64,000 nt of DNA from NCBI GenBank assembly GCA_002371825.1, contig DFHF01000042.1, positions 1 to 64,000 of the forward strand, given 5' to 3'. The notes under the pieces were generated by a model. The model searched no databases. It was not told where the DNA came from and worked only from the letters and a program-made list of their open reading frames with translations. Below are positions 7,275 through 15,527 of this stretch, piece by piece. The DNA is from Ruminococcus flavefaciens (GTDB lineage: Bacteria > Bacillota > Clostridia > Oscillospirales > Ruminococcaceae). The translations under genes and the position numbers were made by a program. Numbering within the stretch: the stretch's first letter is position 1; every line of letters begins with the position of its first letter.

Positions 7275-8346
7275 CAGGATCTCAATATCGATCTTCGGTG
7301 AGGCTCAGGGCCCGGCTATCGGAGTAACGGTGGATGATCTCCCTTCCGGAGAATATATCGATCCGGAAGCCCTTGCAAGATTTATGGCAAGGAGAAATAT
7401 AAGGGTGTCAGACACTCCCGGGAAGCTCTCGGAGCCGTCGCCCCGTGTTATGTCAGGAATTTATAACGACAGGACTACCGGTACACCTCTCTGTGCTTTT
7501 TTACAGAATATCCCTCAGTCTGCCCCGAAGCAGCCGGAGCTGGACAGGCTCGCACGTCCCGGTCACGCTGACTATACAGGCGCTGTCCGCTATAAGGGAT
7601 TCAATGATGTGAGAGAGGGCGGACATTTCTCCGAAAGACTTACTGCTCCTCTTTGTTTTGCGGGAGCTATCTGCGGTCAGATACTTGAACGCAGAGGCAT
7701 CTATGCCGGTGCTCATATCTATCAGATACATAATGTTAAGGATAATCCCTTTGATCCGGTAAATATCACAAGGGACGGTATCCTGAGCGTCAGGGAGAAG
7801 GATTTCCCGGTCATCAACGACAGGAAGGGCTGGATGATGCAGGAGGATATAGGTCTTGCCCGTGAGGCAGGTGAATCCCTGGGAGGCATAATCGAGTGTG
7901 CGGCAGTAAATGTTCCGGCCGGTATAGGCTCTCCCATATTTGACGGACTAAAAAATAATATCGCGCAGCTCATTTTCGGTATACCCGGAGTTACCGGACT
8001 GGAGTTCGGTATCGGTTTCGGAGCTGCGAAAATGATCGGCAGCCAGAATAACGATCCATTCTATGTGGACGACCATGGCCACGTTGTCACAAGGACAAAC
8101 AACCACGGAGGAATACTCGGCGGGATATCATCAGGTATGCCGATAACTCTTAATGTGGCAGTAAAGCCTGCGCCTACCATCGCAAAGCCTCAGGATACAG
8201 TCGACTACCACGATATGACAAACAGTACGCTCGAAGGCAATGACGGCTATGAAGCCTGCCTTGTACCCGGACTTGTCCCATGTGTTGAGGCCGCTGTGAA
8301 TATTGCTCTGCTCTCACATATGATGGACTATCCAAATTTTTGTTAA
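7255..8346 (+). CDS. aroC: Chorismate synthase
   Basis: 363 residues. It eliminates phosphate from EPSP to give chorismate and requires reduced FMN. Signatures: FGEAQGPAIGVTVDDLP at the N-terminus, RPGHADYTGAVRYKG, REGGHFSERLTA and the GILGGISSGMPI block near residue 285. The ATG at 7255 lies inside aroA with GGAGG 8 nt upstream, which indicates translational coupling. Confidence 0.96.
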   Translation: MSSFWNNRISISIFGEAQGPAIGVTVDDLPSGEYIDPEALARFMARRNIRVSDTPGKLSEPSPRVMSGIYNDRTTGTPLCAFLQNIPQSAPKQPELDRLARPGHADYTGAVRYKGFNDVREGGHFSERLTAPLCFAGAICGQILERRGIYAGAHIYQIHNVKDNPFDPVNITRDGILSVREKDFPVINDRKGWMMQEDIGLAREAGESLGGIIECAAVNVPAGIGSPIFDGLKNNIAQLIFGIPGVTGLEFGIGFGAAKMIGSQNNDPFYVDDHGHVVTRTNNHGGILGGISSGMPITLNVAVKPAPTIAKPQDTVDYHDMTNSTLEGNDGYEACLVPGLVPCVEAAVNIALLSHMMDYPNFC

Positions 8347-8355
8347 GGTGATCTT

Positions 8356-8949
8356 ATGCATGACGAAAATATAATGAAAATGGCTGAGAGGGCTGATGTG
8401 GAGATAAAGGATGTCCCCACACTGAATATCCTCATTTGCTATCTTCTGTATAAAATTGACAGACCTGTTGAAACGGAACAGCTTTATGATATCGCAATAG
8501 GTACAGGAGTTGTGAATTATTTCTATTATCAGGATTCTATCGACTACCTTATAAAAAACAGTCTGATATCCCTTTCTTCGGATGACAAGGGGGTTGAATG
8601 TTATATCCTTGAGGAGAAGGGCAGGGAGTGTGCAAGACAGCTTAAAAGCTACGCACCCAAGTCCTACAGGGACAAGCTTGTGCTGGCAGCACTGAGATAT
8701 TTCGCAAGGGTCAAGGCGGAGCAGGATTTAAAAATAGAGTATATCCAGCTGGAAAAGGGCTACTATACACATATCCGCTGTCTTGATACAGACTGCGATC
8801 TTATGGATCTGAAGCTGTATGCGCCGGATCTTGCTCAGGCAAAGATGCTGGGTGAGAAGATACTTCTCAATCCTGCCGGATTTTACGGAAAGGTAGTGGA
8901 ACTGGCCCTCTCAAATGAGGAGCCGCCATACGACCTCTCTGATAACTGA
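8356..8949 (+). CDS. DUF4364-type protein, probable winged-helix regulator
   Basis: 197 residues, soluble, no signal peptide. The N-terminal half (LICYLLYKIDRPVETEQLYDI, then DSIDYLIKNSLIS) resembles a winged helix. The C-terminal half (KIEYIQLEKGYYTHIRCLD) matches my memory of DUF4364, common in Clostridia and uncharacterised. It starts 9 nt after aroC with AAGGTGAT as ribosome site and ends before a terminator, so it is the last gene of the aro operon. Regulation of the operon is possible but unproven. Confidence 0.7.
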   Translation: MHDENIMKMAERADVEIKDVPTLNILICYLLYKIDRPVETEQLYDIAIGTGVVNYFYYQDSIDYLIKNSLISLSSDDKGVECYILEEKGRECARQLKSYAPKSYRDKLVLAALRYFARVKAEQDLKIEYIQLEKGYYTHIRCLDTDCDLMDLKLYAPDLAQAKMLGEKILLNPAGFYGKVVELALSNEEPPYDLSDN

Positions 8950-8969
8950 TTTTTTTATACTGACTATCC

Positions 8970-9003
8970 GAGGATGTCCGTGGGGCATCCTCTATTTTGT
9001 TTT
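8970..9003 (+). terminator. Terminator of the aro operon
   Basis: A 10-bp stem with one G-T pair (8970-8979 with 8983-8992), a 3-nt loop, then TATTTTGTTTT. Confidence 0.85.
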
Positions 9004-9058
9004 ATAATACTAACATACATGAACTTTCAGGAAAAGTGAACTTTTTTTGTGTAACCTA

Positions 9059-9087
9059 TTGAAAAAATTGCGGAAATATGGTACAAT
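9059..9087 (+). promoter_or_regulatory. Sigma-A promoter of the rnf operon
   Basis: TTGAAA (9059-9064), a 17-nt spacer ending in TGG, and TACAAT (9082-9087). The leader of about 100 nt contains a short hairpin (CCGGC/GCCGG) but no U-run. Confidence 0.85.
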
Positions 9088-9194
9088 TAAACGTATAGTG
9101 TGTGTTTTTAGAACATATTATTATTGATACTTGTATAATGCTGTTGCCTGACCGGCAGTATTTCAGCCGGGAGCAATAAAATAAGGAGTTAAGC

Positions 9195-10472
9195 ATGAAA
9201 AAATTAAACGGGATAAGGCTGAAGCACCGTAAAAATACGGAAAACAGCCAGACTGTGGAAATGCCTCTCCCTTCAAAGGTGAGGATACCCATGTCAATGC
9301 ATATGGGTGCACCTTGTCAGCCGCTTGTAAAGGTTGGGGACATGGTTGCAGTCGGACAGAAGATCGGTGATACAGAGGCTCCGTTCAGTGTTCCGGTACA
9401 CTCAGGAGTGTCCGGAAAGGTGACTGCCGTCACCGATTACCGCACTGCTATGGGAGCTGTGTGCAAGGCAGTTGAAATTGAGACAGACGGCCTCCAGACT
9501 ATTTCCGAGGAGGTAAGACCCCCTGAGGTCAATGACAAGGAAAGCTTTATAAAAGCTGTAAGAGAGAGCGGCTCCTGCGGACTTGGCGGAGCAGGTTTCC
9601 CTACGCATATCAAGCTGAATCCAAAGCAGAAGATAGACACCCTTATCATTAATGCTGCTGAGTGTGAGCCGTATATCACTGCCGATTACAGGGAGATGAT
9701 CGAGTGCCCGGATGACATAATCGGCGGTATAAATCTTGTCAAGTCGATGCTTGGCATAAAAATGGCAAAGCTTGCTATAGAGGCAAATAAGCCGGAGGCC
9801 ATAAAGAACTTTACGGAAATGGCTAAAAATGATGACACCATCGATATAGTCACTCTTCCGTCAAGCTATCCTCAGGGTGCAGAAAAGGTAATAATCTACA
9901 ACTCCACCGGAAGGATAGTCAAGGAGGGCGAGCTGCCTGCTGATGAGGGAGTTATCGTGATAAATATATCTACCGTCGCCTTTCTCTTCCGCTATGTTAA
10001 GACAGGTATGCCTCTTGTTACAAGAAGGCTGACTGTGGACGGAAATGCGGTTGGTGAGCCAAAGAACGTCAGAGCTGTCATCGGAACATCCTTCCGTGAG
10101 GTCATGGAATTCTGCAAGGTGGAGATGGATGCTGTAAAGAAGCTCATCGGCGGCGGCCCCATGATGGGAATGAGCATACCCGATGTGGAGATGCCTGTAG
10201 TTAAGACTTCAAATGCTCTGCTGGCTATAAAGACCTACGATGAGAGAAAGACCTCAAGCTGTATCCGCTGCGGACGCTGTGTGAGAGTCTGTCCCATGGG
10301 ACTTATGCCCGCTGATATCGACAGGGCTTACAAGACAAAAAATATTGAAGAACTCAAAACACTGAAAGTCATGCTGTGTATGAACTGCGGAAGCTGTACA
10401 TATGTATGTCCGGCAAACAGAAAGCTTGCCGAGACCAATCAGCTGGCTAAGACGCTTATTCCAAGAAAGTGA
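9195..10472 (+). CDS. rnfC: Rnf complex subunit RnfC
   Basis: 425 residues. This peripheral subunit is the NADH-side module of the Rnf complex. An N-terminal barrel-sandwich region (about 20-100) is followed by the flavin/NADH-binding fold with GLGGAGFPTHIKL (about 128-140) and two 4Fe-4S motifs near the C-terminus (CIRCGRCVRVCP and CMNCGSCTYVCP). Rnf couples electron flow between reduced ferredoxin and NAD+ to Na+ or H+ export. It is first in the clostridial order C-D-G-E-A-B. AAGGAG precedes ATG. Confidence 0.95.
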   Translation: MKKLNGIRLKHRKNTENSQTVEMPLPSKVRIPMSMHMGAPCQPLVKVGDMVAVGQKIGDTEAPFSVPVHSGVSGKVTAVTDYRTAMGAVCKAVEIETDGLQTISEEVRPPEVNDKESFIKAVRESGSCGLGGAGFPTHIKLNPKQKIDTLIINAAECEPYITADYREMIECPDDIIGGINLVKSMLGIKMAKLAIEANKPEAIKNFTEMAKNDDTIDIVTLPSSYPQGAEKVIIYNSTGRIVKEGELPADEGVIVINISTVAFLFRYVKTGMPLVTRRLTVDGNAVGEPKNVRAVIGTSFREVMEFCKVEMDAVKKLIGGGPMMGMSIPDVEMPVVKTSNALLAIKTYDERKTSSCIRCGRCVRVCPMGLMPADIDRAYKTKNIEELKTLKVMLCMNCGSCTYVCPANRKLAETNQLAKTLIPRK

Positions 10473-10483
10473 GGAGGCCGACA

Positions 10484-11425
10484 ATGAACAAGCTTATCGT
10501 TTCACCGTCTCCGCACGATGAAAACTACTTAAAGACCACTACTATAATGCTGAACGTTATAATTGCTCTTCTTCCGGCGCTGGGAGTGGGAGTATTCATG
10601 TTCGGCTGGAGAGCGCTTACCCTTACAGCAGTCTGTATCGCAAGCTGTATGATATTCGAGTACGGCTCACGCAGACTAATGAAGAAAAATAACACTATCA
10701 CAGACCTTTCCGCTGTTGTGACCGGTATCATACTGGCTATGAATCTGCCTGTCACTCTCCCTTACTGGATGGCAGTAATAGGCTGCTTTGTGGCTATAGT
10801 AATAGTAAAACAGCTTTTCGGCGGTATCGGACAAAACTTCGCAAACCCGGCCATAACTGCAAGAATAGTCCTTATGGTTTCATTTCCGGGAGCAATGACA
10901 AACTGGATAAAGGCTCAGGATTACGATTATGATGCAGTTTCCTCTGCAACTCCTCTTGCTCTTGAAAGCAAGGGAGGGGAACTTCCCTCGTATCTTGACC
11001 TCTTTCTGGGAAATACAGGGGGATGTCTCGGTGAGACCTGCGCTCTGGCACTTCTTATCGGCGGACTTTATCTTGCCGCAAGAAAGATAATTTCACTGGC
11101 TGCACCGGTATCCTTTATCGGCGCTCTGGCACTTCTGACAGCCATTTCCGGCGATGACCCGCTCTATCATATCCTTGCAGGCGGTGTTTTCCTGGGAGCA
11201 TTCTTCATGGCTACCGATTACGCTACAACTCCAATAACCACTAAGGGTAAAGTTGTATTCGGACTGGGCTGCGGAATAATAACCTTTGTCATAAGACACT
11301 TCGGCTCGTACCCTGAGGGAGTTTCATTCTCCATACTCCTGATGAACGTGCTTACTCCATATATCGAACAGCTTACCCGCACAAAGGTGTTCGGAGCAAA
11401 GGAGGCTGAGAAGAATGAAGGATAA
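10484..11425 (+). CDS. rnfD: Rnf complex subunit RnfD
   Basis: 313 residues from ATG 10484, chosen because GAGGAGG (10471-10477) is well spaced; an earlier in-frame codon at 10469 overlaps rnfC. Many hydrophobic segments are present. SSATPLALE contains the Thr that carries covalent FMN in RnfD/NqrB. FGGIGQNFANPAITARI and FFMATDYATTPIT are family blocks. The 3' end overlaps rnfG by 11 nt. Confidence 0.94.
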   Translation: MNKLIVSPSPHDENYLKTTTIMLNVIIALLPALGVGVFMFGWRALTLTAVCIASCMIFEYGSRRLMKKNNTITDLSAVVTGIILAMNLPVTLPYWMAVIGCFVAIVIVKQLFGGIGQNFANPAITARIVLMVSFPGAMTNWIKAQDYDYDAVSSATPLALESKGGELPSYLDLFLGNTGGCLGETCALALLIGGLYLAARKIISLAAPVSFIGALALLTAISGDDPLYHILAGGVFLGAFFMATDYATTPITTKGKVVFGLGCGIITFVIRHFGSYPEGVSFSILLMNVLTPYIEQLTRTKVFGAKEAEKNEG

Positions 11426-11945
11426 AGTGATCCCAACTATCGTGCTGACGCTTATCTGCGTTATCTCGGCAGTGCTTCTGGTCTTCTCCCATGAGCTTAC
11501 AAAGGACAGGATAGCTGACCAGAAAGAGCAGAAGTTCAACAAGAGCGTTGAGGCACTCTTCGGAGAGTGCGACAGTACTCTTATTGATGATAATTTCGGT
11601 CATGATGAGGTAGAGGCCATAGCTGTTACCTCTGACGGAAAGACTGCTATCCAGGTAGTGGCTGACGGCTACTCAAAGGACGGTATCAACATACTCGTTG
11701 GTATCGACGAAAAAGGAGCGCTCTCAGGTATAGACTTTGTTTCACTGGGAGAGACTCCCGGACTTGGCTCAAAGGTAAGGGACATAGAGTCCTTCCGTGA
11801 CCAGTTCATCGGAATAACAGAGGCCCCTGAGGAGGTCGACGCTATCAGCGGAGCAACTTTCTCCTCAAAGGGAATGAGAAAGGCTGTTGCTGCTGCAATG
11901 GATGTTTATAACGAAAACAAGGAGGCGATACTCGGTGGCAGATAA
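11415..11945 (+). CDS. rnfG: Rnf complex subunit RnfG
   Basis: 176 residues with one N-terminal membrane helix (about 6-24) and an extracytoplasmic FMN-binding domain. SGATFSSKG (about 147-155) is the covalent-FMN motif with the modified Thr. PGLGSKVRD is also conserved. Neighbouring rnfD and rnfE overlap it on both sides. Confidence 0.94.
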   Translation: MKDKVIPTIVLTLICVISAVLLVFSHELTKDRIADQKEQKFNKSVEALFGECDSTLIDDNFGHDEVEAIAVTSDGKTAIQVVADGYSKDGINILVGIDEKGALSGIDFVSLGETPGLGSKVRDIESFRDQFIGITEAPEEVDAISGATFSSKGMRKAVAAAMDVYNENKEAILGGR

Positions 11946-12609
11946 GAAAATGTCCCTTGGACACGAGCTTACAAAGGGAATACTTAAAGAGAACCCCACT
12001 CTGGTAATGCTGCTGGGAATGTGTCCTACTCTTGCAGTTACTACTCAGGCTAAAAACGGTATAGGTATGGGTCTTGCCACAACATTTGTACTGTTTGGCT
12101 CAAATATCGTTATTTCCGCACTCAGAAAGGTGATACCCGATAAGGTCCGTATCCCTTCATTCATAGTTATCATAGCAAGCTTTGTTACCCTCATCGGATT
12201 CCTGCTGGAGGGCTTTGTGCCGGATCTTTATGACAGTCTTGGCATATACCTTACACTTATAACTGTTAACTGTATCATTTTCGGAAGAGCAGAGATGTTC
12301 GCAAGCAAGAACGGAGTTGTTGCTTCAGCCTGTGATGCCATAGGAATGGGTATAGGCTTCACACTTGCGCTTTTCCTTATGGGCTCTGTCCGTGAGATAA
12401 TAGGAGCGGGTCAGTGGATGGGCATGGATATACCCGTCATCAACGACAACCCCATGCTGCTTTTCATTATGCCTGCGGGAGGATTCTTTACTCTCGGTGT
12501 GATAATAGCAGTTGTGAACAAGATCTCAAATAAAAAGCCGCCTCAGGAGCTGGGATGCAGCGGATGTCCCCATGCTGAGGTCTGCGGAAAGGCAGGTGAC
12601 TGTCAGTGA
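11935..12609 (+). CDS. rnfE: Rnf complex subunit RnfE
   Basis: 224 residues starting at GTG 11935, preferred because AAGGAGG sits 9 nt upstream. The first in-frame ATG (11950) has no ribosome site. Six membrane segments are expected. Cys in LLGMCPTLAV and TVNCIIFGRAEMFA match the positions that, with RnfA, hold the intramembrane iron-sulfur cluster. The C-terminus has an extra Cys-rich tail (GCSGCPHAEVCGKAGDC), which is unusual for RnfE and might bind a metal. Confidence 0.92.
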   Translation: MADKKMSLGHELTKGILKENPTLVMLLGMCPTLAVTTQAKNGIGMGLATTFVLFGSNIVISALRKVIPDKVRIPSFIVIIASFVTLIGFLLEGFVPDLYDSLGIYLTLITVNCIIFGRAEMFASKNGVVASACDAIGMGIGFTLALFLMGSVREIIGAGQWMGMDIPVINDNPMLLFIMPAGGFFTLGVIIAVVNKISNKKPPQELGCSGCPHAEVCGKAGDCQ

Positions 12610-13184
12610 AGAGTTTAATGGTGATACTTTTAGCTGCAATGCTGACAGACAACTTCGTACTCTCAAAGTTCATGGGAATATGTCCCTTCCTTGGAGTGTC
12701 GAAAAAGCTTGACAGCGCCACCGGTATGGGACTTGCGGTAACATTCGTTATGATTTGCGCTACTCTGGTAACATATCCAATACACCACGGTATACTTGTA
12801 CCAAATGAGCTGGAATATCTGGATACAGTGGTATTCATCATGGTAATAGCACTTTTCGTACAGCTTGTGGAGACGATGCTGAAAAAGTGCATACCGTCTC
12901 TTTACAGCTCTCTGGGAGTTTATCTGCCGCTCATAACAACAAACTGTGCTGTACTGGGTGTAACGGTACTTAATATCGACAACAGCTACAGCTTTGTTCA
13001 GTCCATAGTCAATGCACTTGGAGGCGGACTTGGATTCATGCTGTCACTGGTAATTTTCTCAGGTGTAAGAAAGAAAATGGAGTACGCTGACATTCCCGAG
13101 ACATTCAAGGGTGTGCCGGCAACTCTTATCGCAGCCTCTATAGTTTCCGTAAGCTTTATGGGCTTTTCCGGACTTTTCAGCTAA
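12606..13184 (+). CDS. rnfA: Rnf complex subunit RnfA
   Basis: 192 residues from GTG 12606, overlapping the rnfE stop by 4 nt; ATG 12618 is an alternative that matches the usual RnfA N-terminus equally well. Six membrane helices, homologous to RnfE with opposite topology. NFVLSKFMGICPFLGVS and TTNCAVLGV carry the two cluster-ligand Cys. Confidence 0.94.
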   Translation: MKSLMVILLAAMLTDNFVLSKFMGICPFLGVSKKLDSATGMGLAVTFVMICATLVTYPIHHGILVPNELEYLDTVVFIMVIALFVQLVETMLKKCIPSLYSSLGVYLPLITTNCAVLGVTVLNIDNSYSFVQSIVNALGGGLGFMLSLVIFSGVRKKMEYADIPETFKGVPATLIAASIVSVSFMGFSGLFS

Positions 13185-13199
13185 GGAGGTGCAGAGAAA

Positions 13200-14018
13200 A
13201 TGACTTATGTTATACCTGCACTTATCGTGGGACTATGCGGAATGATGGCAGGAATACTCCTGACCGTTGCTGCAAAGGTGTTTCACGTTGAAGTGGATGA
13301 ACGTATCGAAAAAATAGGGGAGGCTCTCCCGCAGGCAAACTGCGGAGCCTGCGGATATGCCGGCTGTGCAGATTATGCAGCTGCTATAATACAGAAGGGC
13401 GCTCCCACAAATCTCTGCCGTCCAGGAGGTGCTGATGCTGCCGGAAAGATCGCAGCTATACTTGGTACTGCCGTAGCAGATGTTGTAAAGATGACAGCAG
13501 TGGTACATTGCAGCGGAGACTGCAATGCTACAGAGCAGCAGTTTGTTTTTGACGGAGTTCAGTCCTGCAAGGCTGTAAAGAGATTCTACGGCGGCACAGG
13601 AATGTGCAAATACGGCTGTATCGGTCTTGGTGACTGTATGAACGTCTGTGAGCACTCCGCTATACGCATTGAAAACGGGGTCGCAAAGGTGACTCCTGCA
13701 CTGTGCGGAGCCTGCGGACAGTGTGCGGCAGTCTGTCCCAATCAGCTTATTGAGATAAAGCCTCTTGCAAAGCATATCGATGTTCTCTGTTCCTCAGCGG
13801 ACAACGGCAAGGTCACAAAGCAGAACTGCAAGAACGGCTGTATCGGCTGTAAGATCTGTGAGAAGAAGTGTCCTAACGGAGCGATAAAGGTGGAGAATTT
13901 CCATGCGGCTATAGACTATGAGAAGTGTACCGGCTGCGGTATATGCATGGCAGCCTGTCCTGCTAAGGTGATACATAGCTGCGAGCCTCAGCCTGCAAAA
14001 GAAGAAAAAGCTGAATAA
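13200..14018 (+). CDS. rnfB: Rnf complex subunit RnfB (polyferredoxin)
   Basis: 272 residues. One N-terminal membrane helix is followed by a 4Fe-4S domain (ANCGACGYAGCADYA, about 45-59) and several ferredoxin-type motifs (CKYGCIGLGDCMNVC, CGACGQCAAVCP, CIGCKICEKKCP, CTGCGICMAACP). It accepts electrons from reduced ferredoxin and passes them into the complex. AAGGAGG precedes ATG. It is the last gene of the operon, followed by a terminator. Confidence 0.95.
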   Translation: MTYVIPALIVGLCGMMAGILLTVAAKVFHVEVDERIEKIGEALPQANCGACGYAGCADYAAAIIQKGAPTNLCRPGGADAAGKIAAILGTAVADVVKMTAVVHCSGDCNATEQQFVFDGVQSCKAVKRFYGGTGMCKYGCIGLGDCMNVCEHSAIRIENGVAKVTPALCGACGQCAAVCPNQLIEIKPLAKHIDVLCSSADNGKVTKQNCKNGCIGCKICEKKCPNGAIKVENFHAAIDYEKCTGCGICMAACPAKVIHSCEPQPAKEEKAE

Positions 14019-14022
14019 AACC

Positions 14023-14068
14023 AAGCCATAGTACTTCTGATATTATTTCAGAGTGCTATGGCTTTTTG
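14023..14068 (+). terminator. Terminator of the rnf operon
   Basis: A long imperfect stem AAGCCATAG.../...CTATGGCTT with one G-T pair, then a TTTTTG tract that abuts the next promoter. Confidence 0.85.
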
Positions 14069-14097
14069 TTGACACTATGTCAATCATATGCTATAAT
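14069..14097 (+). promoter_or_regulatory. Consensus sigma-A promoter
   Basis: TTGACA (14069-14074), a 17-nt spacer ending in TGC, and TATAAT (14092-14097). The -35 box begins within the U-tract of the preceding terminator. Confidence 0.92.
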
Positions 14098-14163
14098 TGT
14101 TACTAACATAAACCAAATCGGGATTTGCAGCGTCACGCTGCTAAAAAAACTTGGAGGGGAAAA

Positions 14164-14721
14164 ATGAATCTGCCGGAAGAAACTTATCATCAGTATTTGA
14201 TCGAATGTGATGAGGAAAATGAATGGGAAGTAAAACAGGCCGTAGACGAATATGAGTCTGCAAGATCAGTCTGTCTTCAATATAAGAAGGAAATGCAGTT
14301 TTACCGTATCTTTTACCTTTGGTGTAATTTCATATATCTGCTCACAGAGATCACTGAAATGTTCGAAAACAGTCTCTTTTTAGTAGCGGGTGTATACCTG
14401 CTTTTGGCTGTGATTCTTGTGTTATGGCGGAAGAGCCTGATCGGACCGGCTATTGCGTCGCTGATGCTCATTTTGCTGATAAAAGAAAAAGCGGCATTTG
14501 CACTCATACCGGTCTGGGTATTATTTGCCTTTAATGGGTATATGGCATATCTGCATGAGAAAAAGCAGCGCTATATCCGCTCTCAGCACGGTTATCCCGA
14601 CTTTCATCCTCTGGAGATAAAAGTGAAACGCAAAAAGCGTCCCTTATCACAGAATGAGGGTATTCCTGCTGAACTGGAGGATATAGGCGCAGCGAAAGAT
14701 ATCCCGGGCAATGAGATATAA
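14164..14721 (+). CDS. Small membrane protein of unknown function
   Basis: 185 residues from ATG 14164, with GGAGGGG 6 nt upstream. A charged N-terminal helix (about 5-35) is followed by hydrophobic stretches at about 45-60, 68-88, 92-104 and 108-126, then a basic C-terminal tail ending in a Gly/Ala-rich acidic segment. I do not recognise the family. It is a single-gene unit with its own consensus promoter and a strong terminator, which implies substantial expression. Confidence 0.75.
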   Translation: MNLPEETYHQYLIECDEENEWEVKQAVDEYESARSVCLQYKKEMQFYRIFYLWCNFIYLLTEITEMFENSLFLVAGVYLLLAVILVLWRKSLIGPAIASLMLILLIKEKAAFALIPVWVLFAFNGYMAYLHEKKQRYIRSQHGYPDFHPLEIKVKRKKRPLSQNEGIPAELEDIGAAKDIPGNEI

Positions 14722-14734
14722 CTTGAAAACGAAA

Positions 14735-14766
14735 AAACTCCCCCGGGCTCACCGGGGGAGTTTCTC
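14735..14766. terminator. Strong bidirectional terminator
   Basis: A 12-bp perfect GC-rich stem (14735-14746 with 14752-14763) flanked by A-run and T-rich sequence. It ends the plus-strand membrane protein gene and the minus-strand micropeptide gene. Confidence 0.9.
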
Positions 14767-14769
14767 ATA

Positions 14770-14826
14770 TCAGCAGCCTAAGCCGAAGAGCTGACAGAGA
14801 AGTTTCCAGATGTTATTGCAGCACAT
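14770..14826 (-). CDS. 18-residue Cys-rich micropeptide
   Basis: The minus strand from ATG 14826 encodes MCCNNIWKLLCQLFGLGC and a TGA stop. A perfect AGGAGG (14840-14835) lies 8 nt upstream, a consensus promoter at 14898-14870, and a strong terminator 4 nt after the stop. This complete set of signals for so short a frame makes a real gene more likely than chance. The peptide is amphipathic or hydrophobic with four Cys (2, 3, 11 and 18). It resembles in style the 43-residue Cys-rich protein at 55859-55990 (MCN start, NN, CW/IW, C-terminal GC). Its function is unknown; a membrane-associated, metal-binding or secreted peptide are all possible. Confidence 0.65.
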   Translation of the reverse strand: MCCNNIWKLLCQLFGLGC

Positions 14827-14847
14827 GATCTATACCTCCTGAGTGAT

Positions 14848-14865
14848 TTATCCCTCTTGGGATAA
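14848..14865 (-). promoter_or_regulatory. 5'-terminal stem-loop of the micropeptide mRNA
   Basis: A perfect 7-bp stem TTATCCC/GGGATAA with a 4-nt loop, placed at the predicted transcript start, about 20 nt before the ribosome site. 5' stem-loops of this kind can protect mRNAs from decay. Confidence 0.5.
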
Positions 14866-14869
14866 TTCT

Positions 14870-14898
14870 ATTATAGCAGAGGTAGTTCGTTAAATCAA
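14870..14898 (-). promoter_or_regulatory. Sigma-A promoter of the micropeptide gene
   Basis: On the minus strand TTGATT (14898-14893), a 17-nt spacer ending in TGC, and TATAAT (14875-14870). Confidence 0.85.
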
Positions 14899-14927
14899 TG
14901 CAAAATATCTGGCAAAAAAATTACCAT

Positions 14928-15398
14928 TTAATTCAGTACCGCATTTCCTATGGCCAGATAAGCAGCAAATATGCTCCAGGTAAGATAGGGCAGATTTATG
15001 GTCCCGGCAAGAGGCCGTGTCTTGTAGAATGCCCAAACCATGACTGCCACAAGCACTGCAAGAAGAACTGCCACTACTGCCGCAAGTCCCAGTAGCTCAA
15101 ACCGGAAGAAGATTATGCTCCAGGAGAAATTCACGGCAAGCTGAATGGTGTAAACACGCAGGGAAAAAGTCCTGATGCCGCTGTCCTCTGAGACATACAC
15201 CAGATAGGCACCTATTCCCATGAGTGCGTAGAGTATTGCCCATACTATGGGGAATACTGCTGCCGGCGGTGCGAGGGGAGGCTGTTTAAGGTCGGTAAAC
15301 AGCTCCTTGTGCTGTCCTGAGAGCAGCGCAGATATTACTCCCACGAGCTCAGCAGTGACGATAAAAATGATAAGGTCAGTCCATTTGATTTTCTTCAT
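14928..15398 (-). CDS. tspO: TspO/MBR family protein
   Basis: 156 residues, five predicted membrane helices, normal for the family. Signatures: PPLAPPAAVFPIVWAILYALMGIGAYLVY around residues 38-66 (two conserved Trp/Pro blocks), QLAVNFSWSIIFF and the C-terminal YLTWSIFAAYLAIGNAV. TspO proteins bind porphyrins and other hydrophobic ligands in the membrane. SD CGAGGTAAAG precedes ATG. The micropeptide promoter lies about 30 nt beyond its stop on the same strand, so that gene could also be reached by read-through. Confidence 0.92.
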   Translation of the reverse strand: MKKIKWTDLIIFIVTAELVGVISALLSGQHKELFTDLKQPPLAPPAAVFPIVWAILYALMGIGAYLVYVSEDSGIRTFSLRVYTIQLAVNFSWSIIFFRFELLGLAAVVAVLLAVLVAVMVWAFYKTRPLAGTINLPYLTWSIFAAYLAIGNAVLN

Positions 15399-15466
15399 AG
15401 CTTTACCTCGATTCGTTTTATGGTATAGTCTATGACGAATTTTGGTGATTTATGCGAACAGATAAT

Positions 15467-15500
15467 AAAAAAGAGTGTTACACAGAACTGCTCTTTTTTA
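15467..15500 (-). terminator. Terminator of the hydrolase gene
   Basis: Stem AAAAAAGAG/CTCTTTTTT (15467-15475 with 15491-15499) with U-runs in both orientations, 28 nt after the hydrolase stop. Confidence 0.8.
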
Positions 15501-15527
15501 AGTTGATATATTCGGATTATATAATTT

